Shown here: positions 50,662 through 59,400 of the stretch, piece after piece
Layout of the letters: every line of letters starts with the position of its first letter
Position numbering within the stretch: position 1 is the stretch's first letter
From: Dinoroseobacter sp013215265
Lineage (GTDB): Bacteria; Pseudomonadota; Alphaproteobacteria; Rhodobacterales; Rhodobacteraceae
Assembly (NCBI GenBank): GCA_963691755.1
Contig: OY829366.1
Coordinates: 2,108,001-2,172,000, forward strand
Length of the DNA: 64,000 nucleotides
Direction: 5' to 3'
Made by a program: the position numbers and the translations under genes
Notes under the pieces: generated by a model
Seen by the model: the letters and a program-made list of their open reading frames with translations, nothing else
Database searches by the model: none
Told to the model about the DNA's origin: nothing

Positions 50662-51051
50662 ATGCAGCCCACCAAATCCATCGCGCTTGTTGCGCATGAT
50701 GCTCGCAAAGATGACATGGTTGACTGGGCGAGCCACCATGTTGAGGACCTTGCCAACCTCAAAATCTATGCCACAGGCACGACAGGGCAGCGGTTGATCG
50801 ATGGAACGGGACTTGAGGTCGAAAGGCTGAAAAGCGGACCTCATGGAGGGGATGCTCAATTGGGGGCGCTGATCGCCGAAGACAAGCTGGATGGCTTGAT
50901 ATTCTTCATCGACCCGCTGTCAGCGCTGCCGCATGACGTTGATGTGAAATCGTTGCTGCGACTTGCGATCCTTTACAACACGCCCATGGCCGTGAACCGC
51001 GCGTCCGCGTCAAGTGTCCTTGCGCACATGTTGCAAAGCGACCCCGAGTGA
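50662..51051 (+). CDS. mgsA: Methylglyoxal synthase
   Basis: The 129-residue enzyme converts dihydroxyacetone phosphate to methylglyoxal and phosphate. It matches MgsA in IALVAHDARKDDMVDW, YATGTTGQRL, SGPHGGDAQLGALI (catalytic Asp; His replaces the common Leu/Met), IFFIDPL and HDVDVKSLLRLAILYNTPMAVNRASAS. It is slightly shorter at the C-terminus than the E. coli enzyme (152). Its stop overlaps the start of the broken kinase gene, so it was once translated together with it. Confidence 0.93.
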   Translation: MQPTKSIALVAHDARKDDMVDWASHHVEDLANLKIYATGTTGQRLIDGTGLEVERLKSGPHGGDAQLGALIAEDKLDGLIFFIDPLSALPHDVDVKSLLRLAILYNTPMAVNRASASSVLAHMLQSDPE

Positions 51052-52034
51052 TGCCCACCGTCATGGGGTGCATCGCTGATGATTTTTCCGGAGCAACTGA
51101 TCTGGCAGGCCTTTTGGCGCGATCGGGCGTGCGGGTATCGCTGCGTTTGGGGGTTCCAAGCGCGCGCCCTGAGCAGACAGCGCCCTTTGAAGTGATTGCT
51201 CTGAAATGTCGAACGGCGCCGTTTGAAGAAGCCGTTTCCGAGTGCAAAAAAGCGCTAAGTTGGCTGCAACGCGCTGGGGCAAAGAGGTTTTTCTGGAAGT
51301 ACTGTTCGACATTTGATTGTACGCCGGACGGCAATATCGGACCGGTTGCCGAGGCCTTGATGCATGATCTTGGTGTGAAATAAACCATGTATTGCCCCGC
51401 CTTCCCCGAAAATGGTTGGGCAGTTTTCATGGGCAATCTCTTTGTTGGATAGGAGCCTCTCGCAGAAAGTCCGATGAAGGATCATCCTTTGACGCCGATG
51501 CGCGACAGCAACCTGATGCGTCTGTTGGCGCCGCAGGTCACCAATCCGGTTGGGTTGGTGGATCGGTTATGTGTGGCAAACGGGGCTGAGGCGCTTCGGA
51601 TGGAGCTTGAACGGCTTAACACAAATGGTGTCGATCATGTCGTGATAGATGTCGTATCGAACGAAGACCTCTTCGTGATTGCACAAGCCTGTCGGTCAAT
51701 GCGTTTGATGACCGGGGGCAGTGCGGGCTGCACAAGACACTTTGGGCGTTTCGGTGGCGGGGCAGGTTGTCGAGTAAACGCTTGCGCAAATCGCGGCTGT
51801 TGCCTTAGCTCGCGGAGTGTTGCGTTTTGTCGTTGCCGGGGGGAAACCTCGGGGGCTGTCACGCAGGCGATGAACGTCGATCATCTTGAGATCGGGCCAG
51901 AGATCGCGCCGGGTGTTCCCTGGTGTTTTGCAAAGACAGGTGACACTCCCATCGCACTGACACTGAAGTCGGGTAATTTTGGAGCCGAGACGTTCTTTGA
52001 GGACGCGCTCCATTTGCTGGAGGCATCTACATGA
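51051..52034 (+). pseudogene. otnK: Broken four-carbon acid sugar kinase (OtnK/DUF1537)
   Basis: The N-terminal domain is normal (GCIADDFSGATDLAGLLARSGVR). The frame then meets TAA at 51381-51383 and TAG at 51450-51452, while homology continues in the same frame on both sides (CPAFPENG, LFVG, DHPLTPMRDSNLMRLL). After TGGSAGC the middle of the kinase is missing. The nucleotide-binding end GETSGAV...IGPEIAPGVPWCFAK...LALKSGNFG follows a six-G run that seems to have lost one base. Two nonsense codons, an internal deletion and a frameshift make a functional kinase very unlikely. Confidence 0.85.
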
Positions 52035-52792
52035 GGTTTTCCGCCAATCTTGGGTTTCTTTGGACCGAACTGGATTTGCCAGAGGCTATCCGTGCCGCGC
52101 ATCGTGCGGGATTTGATGCGGTCGAATTGCATTGGCCATATCAAACCGATCCAGAACAGGTGAGTGCCGCGCTGGCAGAAACCGGGCTTCCTGTCTTGGG
52201 ATTGAACACGGTGCGAGGCGATGTCGCGGCGGGTGAAAACGGGCTCGCGGCGCTGCCAGGGCGCGAGCAGGAGGCGCGCGCCGCAATTGATCAGGCAATT
52301 GGCTACGCAGATAAGATCGGGGCACAGAACATACATGTGATGGGCGGGTGTGGTGCGGGCCGGGACCATCATGATACGTTCATCGAGAACCTGCGCTATG
52401 CCTGCGCACAAGCCTCAGGGGTTGGAAAGACGATCCTGATTGAGCCGCTCAGCCCGTATGCCGCACCCGGATATTTTCTGAACAGTACCGGACAGGCGAT
52501 TGATATCATGGATGAAGTGGGTGCTGAGAATATCGCGTTGATGTTTGATTGTTTTCACGTCCAGCTTATCGAAGGCAATCTGAGCAATCGGTTGTCAAAA
52601 CTACAGAACAGGATCGGACATATACAGTTCGCTGCAGTTCCTGACCGGGGCGCGCCGGATCATGGCGAGATCAACTACGACTACATCTTCGAGTTGCTAT
52701 CCGAGATGGGCTGGGACAGGCCGTTGGGGGCCGAATACAAACCAAATGGACCTACGGAAGCTTCGCTGGGCTGGCTGCCGCGCGCCGGTTAG
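52031..52792 (+). CDS. otnI: 2-oxo-tetronate isomerase / hydroxypyruvate isomerase-like (OtnI)
   Basis: The 253-residue TIM-barrel xylose-isomerase-like protein has FSANLGFLWTELDLPEAIRAAHRAGFDAVELHWPY, IGAQNIHVMGG, ILIEPLSPYAAPGYF (metal Glu), MFDCFHVQL, HIQFAAVPDRGAPDHGEINY and GAEYKPNG with the last metal Glu. In the known four-carbon acid sugar pathway OtnI works with OtnK, here the pseudogene directly upstream, with a four-base ATGA overlap. OtnI is intact, so it may now serve as a hydroxypyruvate isomerase. Confidence 0.88.
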   Translation: MRFSANLGFLWTELDLPEAIRAAHRAGFDAVELHWPYQTDPEQVSAALAETGLPVLGLNTVRGDVAAGENGLAALPGREQEARAAIDQAIGYADKIGAQNIHVMGGCGAGRDHHDTFIENLRYACAQASGVGKTILIEPLSPYAAPGYFLNSTGQAIDIMDEVGAENIALMFDCFHVQLIEGNLSNRLSKLQNRIGHIQFAAVPDRGAPDHGEINYDYIFELLSEMGWDRPLGAEYKPNGPTEASLGWLPRAG

Positions 52793-52834
52793 GTGCCGTA
52801 TCGACGAACGGCGCGGGCTTTGGTAGGCAGCGCC

Positions 52835-53836
52835 ATGACTTTAGAGCTGCGTCAGAAACCATCGCGTCTAAGCGTTGCCCCGATGATGGATTGGACCGAT
52901 CGGCATTGTCGAAGGTTCCACCGTGCATTGTCGCGTCATGCCTTGCTTTATACCGAGATGGTTACTGCGCCTGCATTGGTCAAAGGCGATGCCCGTCATC
53001 TTTTGCGCCATGACACGACGGAGTACCCTTTGGCCCTGCAGCTTGGCGGATCAGATCCCGCGGAACTGGCGGAAGCCGTGCGCATTGCCTGTGGAGAGGG
53101 CGATTTCTACGAAATTAACCTGAATGTAGGCTGCCCGAGCGATCGGGTTCAGTCAGGCTTCTTCGGTGCGGTTCTGATGGAGCGACCCGGTCTTGTTGCG
53201 GAATGCGTGGCTGCCATGATCGCAGCCAGTGATGGTCCCGAGATCACCGTGAAGTGCCGGATCGGTGTAGATGACCAGGTCCCCGAAGAGGTACTTCCGG
53301 ACTTCCTGTCGCGCGTAAGTGCTGCCGGGGTAGGGCGCTTTGCCATTCACGCACGCAAGGCCTGGCTTCAGGGATTGTCCCCAAAGGAAAATCGCGAAAT
53401 TCCTCCTCTGGATTATGATCTGGTCCGGGCGATGAAAGGCATGTTTCCTGCACTTGATGTGTCGATCAATGGTGGAATTAGCACCCTCAACGAAGCCGAG
53501 GCATTTCTGGAACAGGGGCTTGATGGCGTCATGTTTGGTCGTGCCGCCTATCACGATCCAATGACGGTTCTGTCGCAGGCGGATCGGCGGATTTTCAAGT
53601 CCGGCGAGGACAGAACGGCGATGGACGCAATCGATGAAATGCGGCCCTACATTGCGGCGCATTTGGCTGAAGGTGGAAAGCTGGCGCAGGTCACACGGCA
53701 TATGCTGGGGCTTTTTGCCGGACGCCCCGGCGCGCGGATTTGGCGGCGGGTCTTGTCCGAACATGGACATCGCCAGGATGCGGGGCTCGAGGTTCTGGAC
53801 CTCGCCTTGTCCGAGATGCAGGCGCGTGCCGCCTGA
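52835..53836 (+). CDS. dusA: tRNA-dihydrouridine(20/20a) synthase DusA
   Basis: The 333-residue flavoenzyme reduces uridines 20/20a in the tRNA D-loop. Motifs are LSVAPMMDWTDRHCRRFHR, LQLGGSDPAELAEA, NLNVGCPSDRVQSGFFGAVLM with the catalytic Cys, ITVKCRIGVDD (FMN), FAIHARKAWLQGLSPKENR and SINGGIS followed by GVMFGRAAYHDP. The long DusA-specific insert and C-terminal helical domain are present. The ATG at 52835 is preferred to a GTG at 52793 that touches the otnI stop. Confidence 0.95.
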   Translation: MTLELRQKPSRLSVAPMMDWTDRHCRRFHRALSRHALLYTEMVTAPALVKGDARHLLRHDTTEYPLALQLGGSDPAELAEAVRIACGEGDFYEINLNVGCPSDRVQSGFFGAVLMERPGLVAECVAAMIAASDGPEITVKCRIGVDDQVPEEVLPDFLSRVSAAGVGRFAIHARKAWLQGLSPKENREIPPLDYDLVRAMKGMFPALDVSINGGISTLNEAEAFLEQGLDGVMFGRAAYHDPMTVLSQADRRIFKSGEDRTAMDAIDEMRPYIAAHLAEGGKLAQVTRHMLGLFAGRPGARIWRRVLSEHGHRQDAGLEVLDLALSEMQARAA

Positions 53837-53899
53837 GGGGGCCATTGCCTCTTCTCTGAGCGCGCGCTAGCTACCCCGCGAACCCGGAGACAAACGACC

Positions 53900-54718
53900 T
53901 TGCCAGAAATGTCATTGCTACTGCCGCTTGCGATCTTGCTGATGCTCATTGGTGCATGCGCGGGGATACTGTCTGGCTTGTTGGGCGTTGGCGGCGGCAT
54001 TTTTCTGGTACCCGCGCTCTTTTATGCGTTTTCAGCCTTGGGCTATACCAGTGATGCCCTGATGCAGGTTTGCCTCGCAACATCGCTTGCTACGATTATC
54101 GTGACATCGGTCCGGTCCATTCAAAGTCATAACAAGAAGGGCGCAGTTGATTGGGATATCCTGAGAACCTGGGCCCCTGGGATTGCTGTCGGGGCGGTGG
54201 TCGGCATGCTGACCGTGTCAGGCCTGGAAACCCAGACCTTGCAGGTCATCTTTGGCGCTATGGCGCTGATTGTCGGTCTCTACATGGGGTTTGGACGCCC
54301 TGAATGGCGATTAGGTCACGCTATGCCAACGGGGATGACCCGGATTGTGATGTCGCCGACACTTGGGTTCTTCTCTGTTTTGATGGGCATCGGTGGTGGC
54401 AGTTTCGGCGTTCCGCTGATGAGCCTTTATAACACGGCCATCCATCGCGCGGTCGCGACGGCAGCTGGGTTTGGTGTGATCATCGCTGTGCCAGCCGTTA
54501 TCGGCTTTGTGTTTGTTGAAACACCTGCCATGGCCCCACCGTGGAGTATCGGTTTGGTCAACGTGCCGTCCTTCATCCTGATCATCGCGATGACTTTAAT
54601 TACAACGCCTTACGGGGCAAAGCTCGCGCATTCGATGGATGCAAGACCTCTGAAACGTGTCTTTGCAGTCTTCTTGATTGCGGTTGCGCTAAATATGCTC
54701 CGCCAAGCGCTGTTATGA
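53900..54718 (+). CDS. TauE/SafE-family anion exporter
   Basis: The 272-residue membrane protein has eight predicted helices and the two-fold family glycine motifs GLLGVGGGIFLVPAL (first half) and MGIGGGSFGVPLMSLY (second half). The family includes sulfite, sulfoacetate and other organosulfur exporters. TTG at 53900 has GGAG at ten-base spacing; an in-frame ATG at 53909 is the alternative. Its stop overlaps the start of the PhyH-like gene. Sulfite export would complement the desulfonation-type cluster at 35.6-43.4 kb, but the two are 10 kb apart. Confidence 0.88.
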   Translation: MPEMSLLLPLAILLMLIGACAGILSGLLGVGGGIFLVPALFYAFSALGYTSDALMQVCLATSLATIIVTSVRSIQSHNKKGAVDWDILRTWAPGIAVGAVVGMLTVSGLETQTLQVIFGAMALIVGLYMGFGRPEWRLGHAMPTGMTRIVMSPTLGFFSVLMGIGGGSFGVPLMSLYNTAIHRAVATAAGFGVIIAVPAVIGFVFVETPAMAPPWSIGLVNVPSFILIIAMTLITTPYGAKLAHSMDARPLKRVFAVFLIAVALNMLRQALL

Positions 54719-55455
54719 GCCTTTCGGATCGCGGTTGGCAGGTCTTCCCGGCGGAGCCTGCGACAATCGATTGGGCGCGATCTGTATCGACTGAGGTTTC
54801 TGACGCCCTCAAAACAACCGAGCGACGTCATGGGGCCACCTGGGCGCCCGGTGTCGATCTTCTCAAGAACGATGCCTCAGGTGCCGTCGCGGGGGGCGTT
54901 GCACTCGTAGGGGAAGCTCTCGTTGCAGCCCAATCTCTGTTTGGCCCGCTTCCGCTTCATGCAGCGCAGATTTCAGCGGTTTGGCCGGGATATCCGAAGC
55001 AGGATCCTGAGGAAAGCGATGCAAACCATCGCTATCGGCGCGCCCGGGATGCCGCGCATATTGATGGCTTGTTGCCAGAAGGACCAAATCGGCGGCGTCA
55101 TCTGCGCGAACCCCACGCTTGGATTTTGGGGATTGGCCTGACAGACACACCAGCTGCGCCGCTTGTTGCGTGGAAAGGGAGTGCGCCGGTGTTTCGAAAG
55201 GCATTTGCGAGCGCTTTTGAGGGGGTGCCGCCGGAAAGCTGGGGTGATGTTGACGTCACTGATCTGTACCAGTCCACCCGACGTAAAGTGTTCGAAACGT
55301 GTGCGCGCGTCGAGATACCGCTGCAGACAGGAGAGGGGGTTTTGTTAGACAGGCACGTGCTGCATGGGGTGGCGCCTTGGACAGGTCACGACACAGGCCC
55401 GCGCGTTACAGCGTTCTTCCGTCCTGAACTTCCAACCACTGCGGAATGGCTTTGA
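54715..55455 (+). CDS. PhyH-like putative 2-oxoglutarate/Fe(II) dioxygenase
   Basis: The 246-residue protein has a possible facial triad: HID in RDAAHIDGLLPEGP and the distal His in LLDRHVLHGVAPW, followed by GPRVTAFFRPEL with a candidate 2-oxoglutarate Arg. This is the spacing seen in phytanoyl-CoA hydroxylase-like enzymes, though overall similarity is only suggestive. It starts inside the TauE/SafE stop (ATGA), so the two proteins are probably made together. The substrate is unknown. Confidence 0.65.
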   Translation: MSLSDRGWQVFPAEPATIDWARSVSTEVSDALKTTERRHGATWAPGVDLLKNDASGAVAGGVALVGEALVAAQSLFGPLPLHAAQISAVWPGYPKQDPEESDANHRYRRARDAAHIDGLLPEGPNRRRHLREPHAWILGIGLTDTPAAPLVAWKGSAPVFRKAFASAFEGVPPESWGDVDVTDLYQSTRRKVFETCARVEIPLQTGEGVLLDRHVLHGVAPWTGHDTGPRVTAFFRPELPTTAEWL

Positions 55456-55477
55456 CCCGAGGCTGCGTTACGTCCCC

Positions 55478-55720
55478 TTAGAGCTTTGGCGCCCGCTTCA
55501 GCCGTGCGGCACGGCCACCACGGCGGGTAACGGGCGTTTTTTCACGTGATGGCAGTTCGCGCATAATCGCGGCCCGTTCATTGGAACTCATAGAACTCCA
55601 GCGTCCAATTTCGTCAATAGATCGCCCGCAGCCGGTGCACAGACGGGTTTCGGGGTGAACCACACAGATGTTCACGCAAGGGCTTTCGATTTCTGCCCGT
55701 TTCCAGACCTTTTGTGTCAT
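55478..55720 (-). CDS. DUF1289 small Cys-rich protein
   Basis: The 80-residue protein has the DUF1289 signature SPCVNICVVHPETRLCTGCGRSIDEIGRW with four Cys that may bind a metal. A basic C-terminal tail (VTRRGGRAARLKRAPK) suggests contact with nucleic acid or membrane. The function is unknown. It is the last gene of ccmI-ruvX-DUF1289, each joined by a TAATG overlap. Confidence 0.88.
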   Translation of the reverse strand: MTQKVWKRAEIESPCVNICVVHPETRLCTGCGRSIDEIGRWSSMSSNERAAIMRELPSREKTPVTRRGGRAARLKRAPKL

Positions 55721-56199
55721 TATGCGTTTACCTTCATGTGTCGGAGCCGATCCAGAGCTCCTTGCAGGATATAGGACGCTGCAACGTGGTCTATAACCTC
55801 TGCGCGACGTTTTCGTGTCGTATCCGCTTCCAAAAGGGCCCGTTCAGCGGCCACCGTGGACAGACGTTCATCCCAAAACCCAATCGGAAGAGGGGTGCGC
55901 GCGGACAGATTTCTGGCAAAAGCGCGTGTAGACTGGGCACGTGGCCCCTCAGACCCGTCCATATTGCGTGGCAGCCCCAATACCAGCCCGCCAATATCCC
56001 GGCTGGCAAGAAGTGCCTCTAAGGCGTCGGCATCCACGCCGAATTTCTTGCGACGGATCGTGTCCAGAGGTGTGGCGACGCACCAAAGCGGGTCTGATAC
56101 CGCGACGCCGATCGTTGCAGTTCCAAGATCAAGGCCTGCCAGAGCACGCATCGGGGGCAAGGCTGCTAGAAAGTCTTCCACCGCATCATAAACCGGCAT
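55720..56199 (-). CDS. ruvX: RuvX/YqgF-family Holliday junction resolvase / pre-16S rRNA nuclease
   Basis: The 159-residue RNase-H-like nuclease has LAGLDLGTATIGVAVSDP (first Asp), GGLVLGLPRNMDGSEGPRAQSTRAFA, and WDERLSTVAAERAL (Glu), ending with the last Asp in EVIDHVAASYILQGALD. YqgF proteins process the 16S rRNA 5' end; the resolvase name is historical. Translation is coupled to ccmI upstream and the DUF1289 gene downstream. Confidence 0.93.
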   Translation of the reverse strand: MPVYDAVEDFLAALPPMRALAGLDLGTATIGVAVSDPLWCVATPLDTIRRKKFGVDADALEALLASRDIGGLVLGLPRNMDGSEGPRAQSTRAFARNLSARTPLPIGFWDERLSTVAAERALLEADTTRKRRAEVIDHVAASYILQGALDRLRHMKVNA

Positions 56200-57434
56200 T
56201 ACTGTTCGACCCCTGCGTCGCGGGCAGCCTCAAGGATCACGACACGGTTTATGTCGTCCGGGAAAACCTGTTGGGCTTCGCGCCAGATGGCTTCGGCCTC
56301 TTGTGTGCGACCTAAAACGCCATAGGCACGGATCAGACGTGCCCATTCTTCCGGCGGCCCACCTTCTGTTCCCAAACGCTGGGCGAGGCCGCTGACCATG
56401 CCTTCAATCATCTGCAGACGATCGGCGGCTGTCATGTCTTGAGCCGCTTCAATATCCTCGCTCGAGGGGCCGAGGACTGGGCCTGCGCCGCGTTCTGGAG
56501 GCACATAATCGACGCCTGCCTGCATGGCCGCAAACTCGATCTGGTCACGAATAGGATCCTGCCAGGGCGCATCCGCGGGGCTCTCTGCCAGCAGTTGCGC
56601 CCAGATCCGAAAGGCGAGATCTGCTCGGCCAGTCTGGGCAAACATCAAGCCTGAGTAATAGCGCGCAACCCCATTGAAGGGATCGAGGTCGAGTGCACGG
56701 CTGATCACAGCTTCTGCTTCGGGGGACACGTAACCACCCGCTGCCAGCACCATCATGTCGGCCAGATCGGTGTAGTCCCTGGCGCGTACGGCTTCACCTT
56801 GCAACTGGACAACGCGGGCTTGTGCCTGCCAGGCCGCGCCATAATTGCCGAGACTCGCTTCTTGCCGAGCGAGAAGTCGGTGTCCTTGCAGATCATTTGG
56901 CCGTTCTGACACAACTGTCCGCAGCTGTTCGACAAGCTGCAAATAGGCCGGATCAAACGCGTCGAGTGAAGGCGGTGGGTTGCGTTCCAGCGTATCGGCT
57001 TCTGCAAAGGCCTGACTTGGGCGGTCTGCGCGCGCCTGTTCTGCCATCTCGATGCGATCGGCCAAAGGCAAATCAGGATAGCCCGGAGCTCCAAGCCAGG
57101 AATACGCACCGAAGCTGCCAGCGATCACTAAGACCGCAAGACCGACGGCAAATGTGCTGGCTAAGGGGGGCGCGGTACGCGTGTCGTCGGTTTCGCCCTG
57201 TGCGGTCTTGTCCGCATCAAGGATGCGGCGCGAGATCTCCAGACGAATGCGTTCTGCCTCGTCTTCGGAGACCGTGCCCCGCGCCACGTCGCGATCAACC
57301 TCCTTGAGTTGGTCACGATATACCTGCAGGTCATAGGTCGCTGCAGGTGCCGCTGCCGCGCGTGTGCGTACGACCACAACAGTAAATGCAACTGCTACGA
57401 CGACGCACATTACTGCCGCCACTGCCCAGAACAT
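56199..57434 (-). CDS. ccmI: Cytochrome c biogenesis protein CcmI
   Basis: The 411-residue protein has two N-terminal membrane helices (MFWAVAAVMCVVVAVAFTVVVV and LASTFAVGLAVLVIAGSFGAYSWL). Between them is a cytoplasmic loop with a leucine-zipper-like stretch (YRDQLKEVDRDVARGTVSEDEAERIRLEISRRIL). A periplasmic TPR domain (about 140-400) follows, which holds apocytochrome c for haem attachment. No other ccm gene is in the window. The ATG at 57434 has AAGGG at nine-base spacing; 57443 and 57554 are less likely. Confidence 0.92.
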   Translation of the reverse strand: MFWAVAAVMCVVVAVAFTVVVVRTRAAAAPAATYDLQVYRDQLKEVDRDVARGTVSEDEAERIRLEISRRILDADKTAQGETDDTRTAPPLASTFAVGLAVLVIAGSFGAYSWLGAPGYPDLPLADRIEMAEQARADRPSQAFAEADTLERNPPPSLDAFDPAYLQLVEQLRTVVSERPNDLQGHRLLARQEASLGNYGAAWQAQARVVQLQGEAVRARDYTDLADMMVLAAGGYVSPEAEAVISRALDLDPFNGVARYYSGLMFAQTGRADLAFRIWAQLLAESPADAPWQDPIRDQIEFAAMQAGVDYVPPERGAGPVLGPSSEDIEAAQDMTAADRLQMIEGMVSGLAQRLGTEGGPPEEWARLIRAYGVLGRTQEAEAIWREAQQVFPDDINRVVILEAARDAGVEQ

Positions 57435-57668
57435 TCCCTGCATCCCTTTTCTTGTTCCAAATCCCCATCTAAAGCCCCGCCAGCGAACTGGAAAGGGGCA
57501 GCCGCAGGTGGCGCGTGAATTTCTCCTGACCAGAGCCCTATCAATCTGCGGCAATTGCGGGCAGATGTCGGTTTTTCAGCCCATAACGACGTGTTTACTC
57601 TTGGGTCAGAGACGCACCCATTGCACATAAGGCCAGTGATCTTCTGACCCCTCAAAGGGACCCCGCCC

Positions 57669-58916
57669 ATGCGCCGATATTCTGCCTTTGCGATCGCCCG
57701 AGAAGCCGCTCGTTACCACACGGGTTGGGAACGCGCCTGGCGCTCGCCCACACCAAAATCCGATTACGAGGTCATCGTGATCGGGGCAGGGGGTCACGGG
57801 CTGGCCACCGCCTATTATCTGGGTAAGAACCACGGCATTACGAATGTGGCGATCCTTGAAAAAGGATGGCTGGGCGGCGGCAACACCGGCCGCAACACCA
57901 CAATCATTCGCTCGAACTATTTGCAGGATCCGTCAGCTGCGATCTACGAAAAGGCGCGTAGCCTGTATGAGACCTTAAGCCAGGACCTGAATTACAACGT
58001 CATGTTCTCGCCGCGCGGCGTTCTTATGCTGGCCCAAACCCAGCACGAAATTCGCGGCTATCAGCGCACCGCGCATGCCAATGCGATCCAAGGTGTGAAG
58101 ACCGAATGGATTGGACCGCAGAAGGTCAAGGAAATCTGCCCGATCATGAACATCCACGGGCCGCGCTATCCTGTGCTGGGCGGGCTGTGGCAGGCCCGCG
58201 GCGGTACTGCCCGGCATGACGCCGTCGCCTGGGGCTACGCACGTGCGTGCTCGGATATGGGGATGGATATCATCCAACAATGCGAGGTCACGGGCGTTGA
58301 ACAAAAAGGTGGCGTTGTCACTGGCGTTCAGACCACCAAAGGTCGGATCGGCACCAAGAAGCTCGCTATTGTGGTCGCGGGTCACTCTGGCGTTCTGGCC
58401 GACATGGCGGGGTTCCGTTTGCCGATTGAGTCGGTTGCGCTGCAGGCGCTTGTGTCTGAGCCTATCAAACCGTGCATGGATATCGTCGTGATGGCCAATA
58501 CCGTTCACGGCTATATGAGCCAGTCTGACAAGGGCGAGATGGTGATCGGCGGCGGTGCAGACGGGTATAACAACTATACCCAGCGCGGATCTTTCCATCA
58601 CGTTGAAGAAACCGTACGCGCCTTGGTCGAGACGTTCCCGATTATTTCGCGCCTGAAGATGCTGCGCTGGTGGGGTGGAATCGTGGATATGACGGGCGAT
58701 CGCTCACCCATCCTCTCCAAAACGCCCCTAGGCAATTGTTTCATCAATTGCGGCTGGGGGACAGGTGGGTTTAAGGCCATTCCTGGATCCGGCTGGGGCA
58801 TGGCTGAGCTGGTGGCGAAAGGCGAACCTGGACCGCTGACGGCAGAGTTTGGGCTTGATCGGTTTACGCAAGGGCGGTTCATCGACGAGAGCGTCGCGGC
58901 AGGGGTGGCGCATTGA
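57669..58916 (+). CDS. soxB: Sarcosine oxidase subunit beta
   Basis: The 415-residue flavoprotein subunit carries the sarcosine-oxidising site. The FAD loop VIVIGAGGHGLATAYYL is at about 35-52. GWLGGGNTGRNTTIIRSNYL is typical of heterotetrameric SoxB. GGTARHDAVAWG holds the His (about 183) that binds FMN covalently in studied enzymes. The end has GTGGFKAIPGSGW, the FAD-binding finish. With SoxD, SoxA and SoxG it oxidises sarcosine to glycine and transfers the methyl as methylene-tetrahydrofolate, releasing H2O2. Confidence 0.96.
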   Translation: MRRYSAFAIAREAARYHTGWERAWRSPTPKSDYEVIVIGAGGHGLATAYYLGKNHGITNVAILEKGWLGGGNTGRNTTIIRSNYLQDPSAAIYEKARSLYETLSQDLNYNVMFSPRGVLMLAQTQHEIRGYQRTAHANAIQGVKTEWIGPQKVKEICPIMNIHGPRYPVLGGLWQARGGTARHDAVAWGYARACSDMGMDIIQQCEVTGVEQKGGVVTGVQTTKGRIGTKKLAIVVAGHSGVLADMAGFRLPIESVALQALVSEPIKPCMDIVVMANTVHGYMSQSDKGEMVIGGGADGYNNYTQRGSFHHVEETVRALVETFPIISRLKMLRWWGGIVDMTGDRSPILSKTPLGNCFINCGWGTGGFKAIPGSGWGMAELVAKGEPGPLTAEFGLDRFTQGRFIDESVAAGVAH

Positions 58917-59076
58917 TGATATCGTCTTTCCGACTTGGTCTGCCCCGCTCTGAAAGGTGCCCCGCGGTGACCCGCGTTTTGAGCAGAGAGCCCCGCTTCA
59001 CCGAAACCCTTTCATCCGATGGGCCCGGCTTTCCGCAGGCCTGCGCACGAAATACCCCTCGATCGGAGCGTTGCTC

Positions 59077-59400
59077 ATGCTGATCCTCGAATGTCCCTAC
59101 TGTGGCGTGAAAGCCGACGAAACCGAGCTGCATGGCGGCGGCGAAGCGCATCTGAAGCGCTATGGACCGGGCTCGTCTGACGCGGATTTTGAAGGGTATC
59201 TGTTTCACCGCAAGAACCCCAAGGGCGTTCATTTTGAACGCTGGCGGCATGTAAACGGGTGCGGAAAATGGTTCCACGCTGCCCGGTGTACCGCAACGCT
59301 TGAGGTTTTTGGAACATACCCGGCACAGGTTACAGCGCCTCCGAAGGCACTGATTAACAAGATCAAAAAGAAACGACCCGACTGGGAGGGCTGGACATGA
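59077..59400 (+). CDS. soxD: Sarcosine oxidase subunit delta
   Basis: The 107-residue subunit has Cys6, Cys9 (ECPYCGV), His58 and Cys62 (RHVNGCGKW), the zinc-binding set of SoxD. The ATG at 59077 has GGAG before it; the frame is open further upstream but without family similarity. It follows soxB after 160 bases that hold nothing recognised and overlaps soxA by four bases (ATGA). Confidence 0.95.
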   Translation: MLILECPYCGVKADETELHGGGEAHLKRYGPGSSDADFEGYLFHRKNPKGVHFERWRHVNGCGKWFHAARCTATLEVFGTYPAQVTAPPKALINKIKKKRPDWEGWT

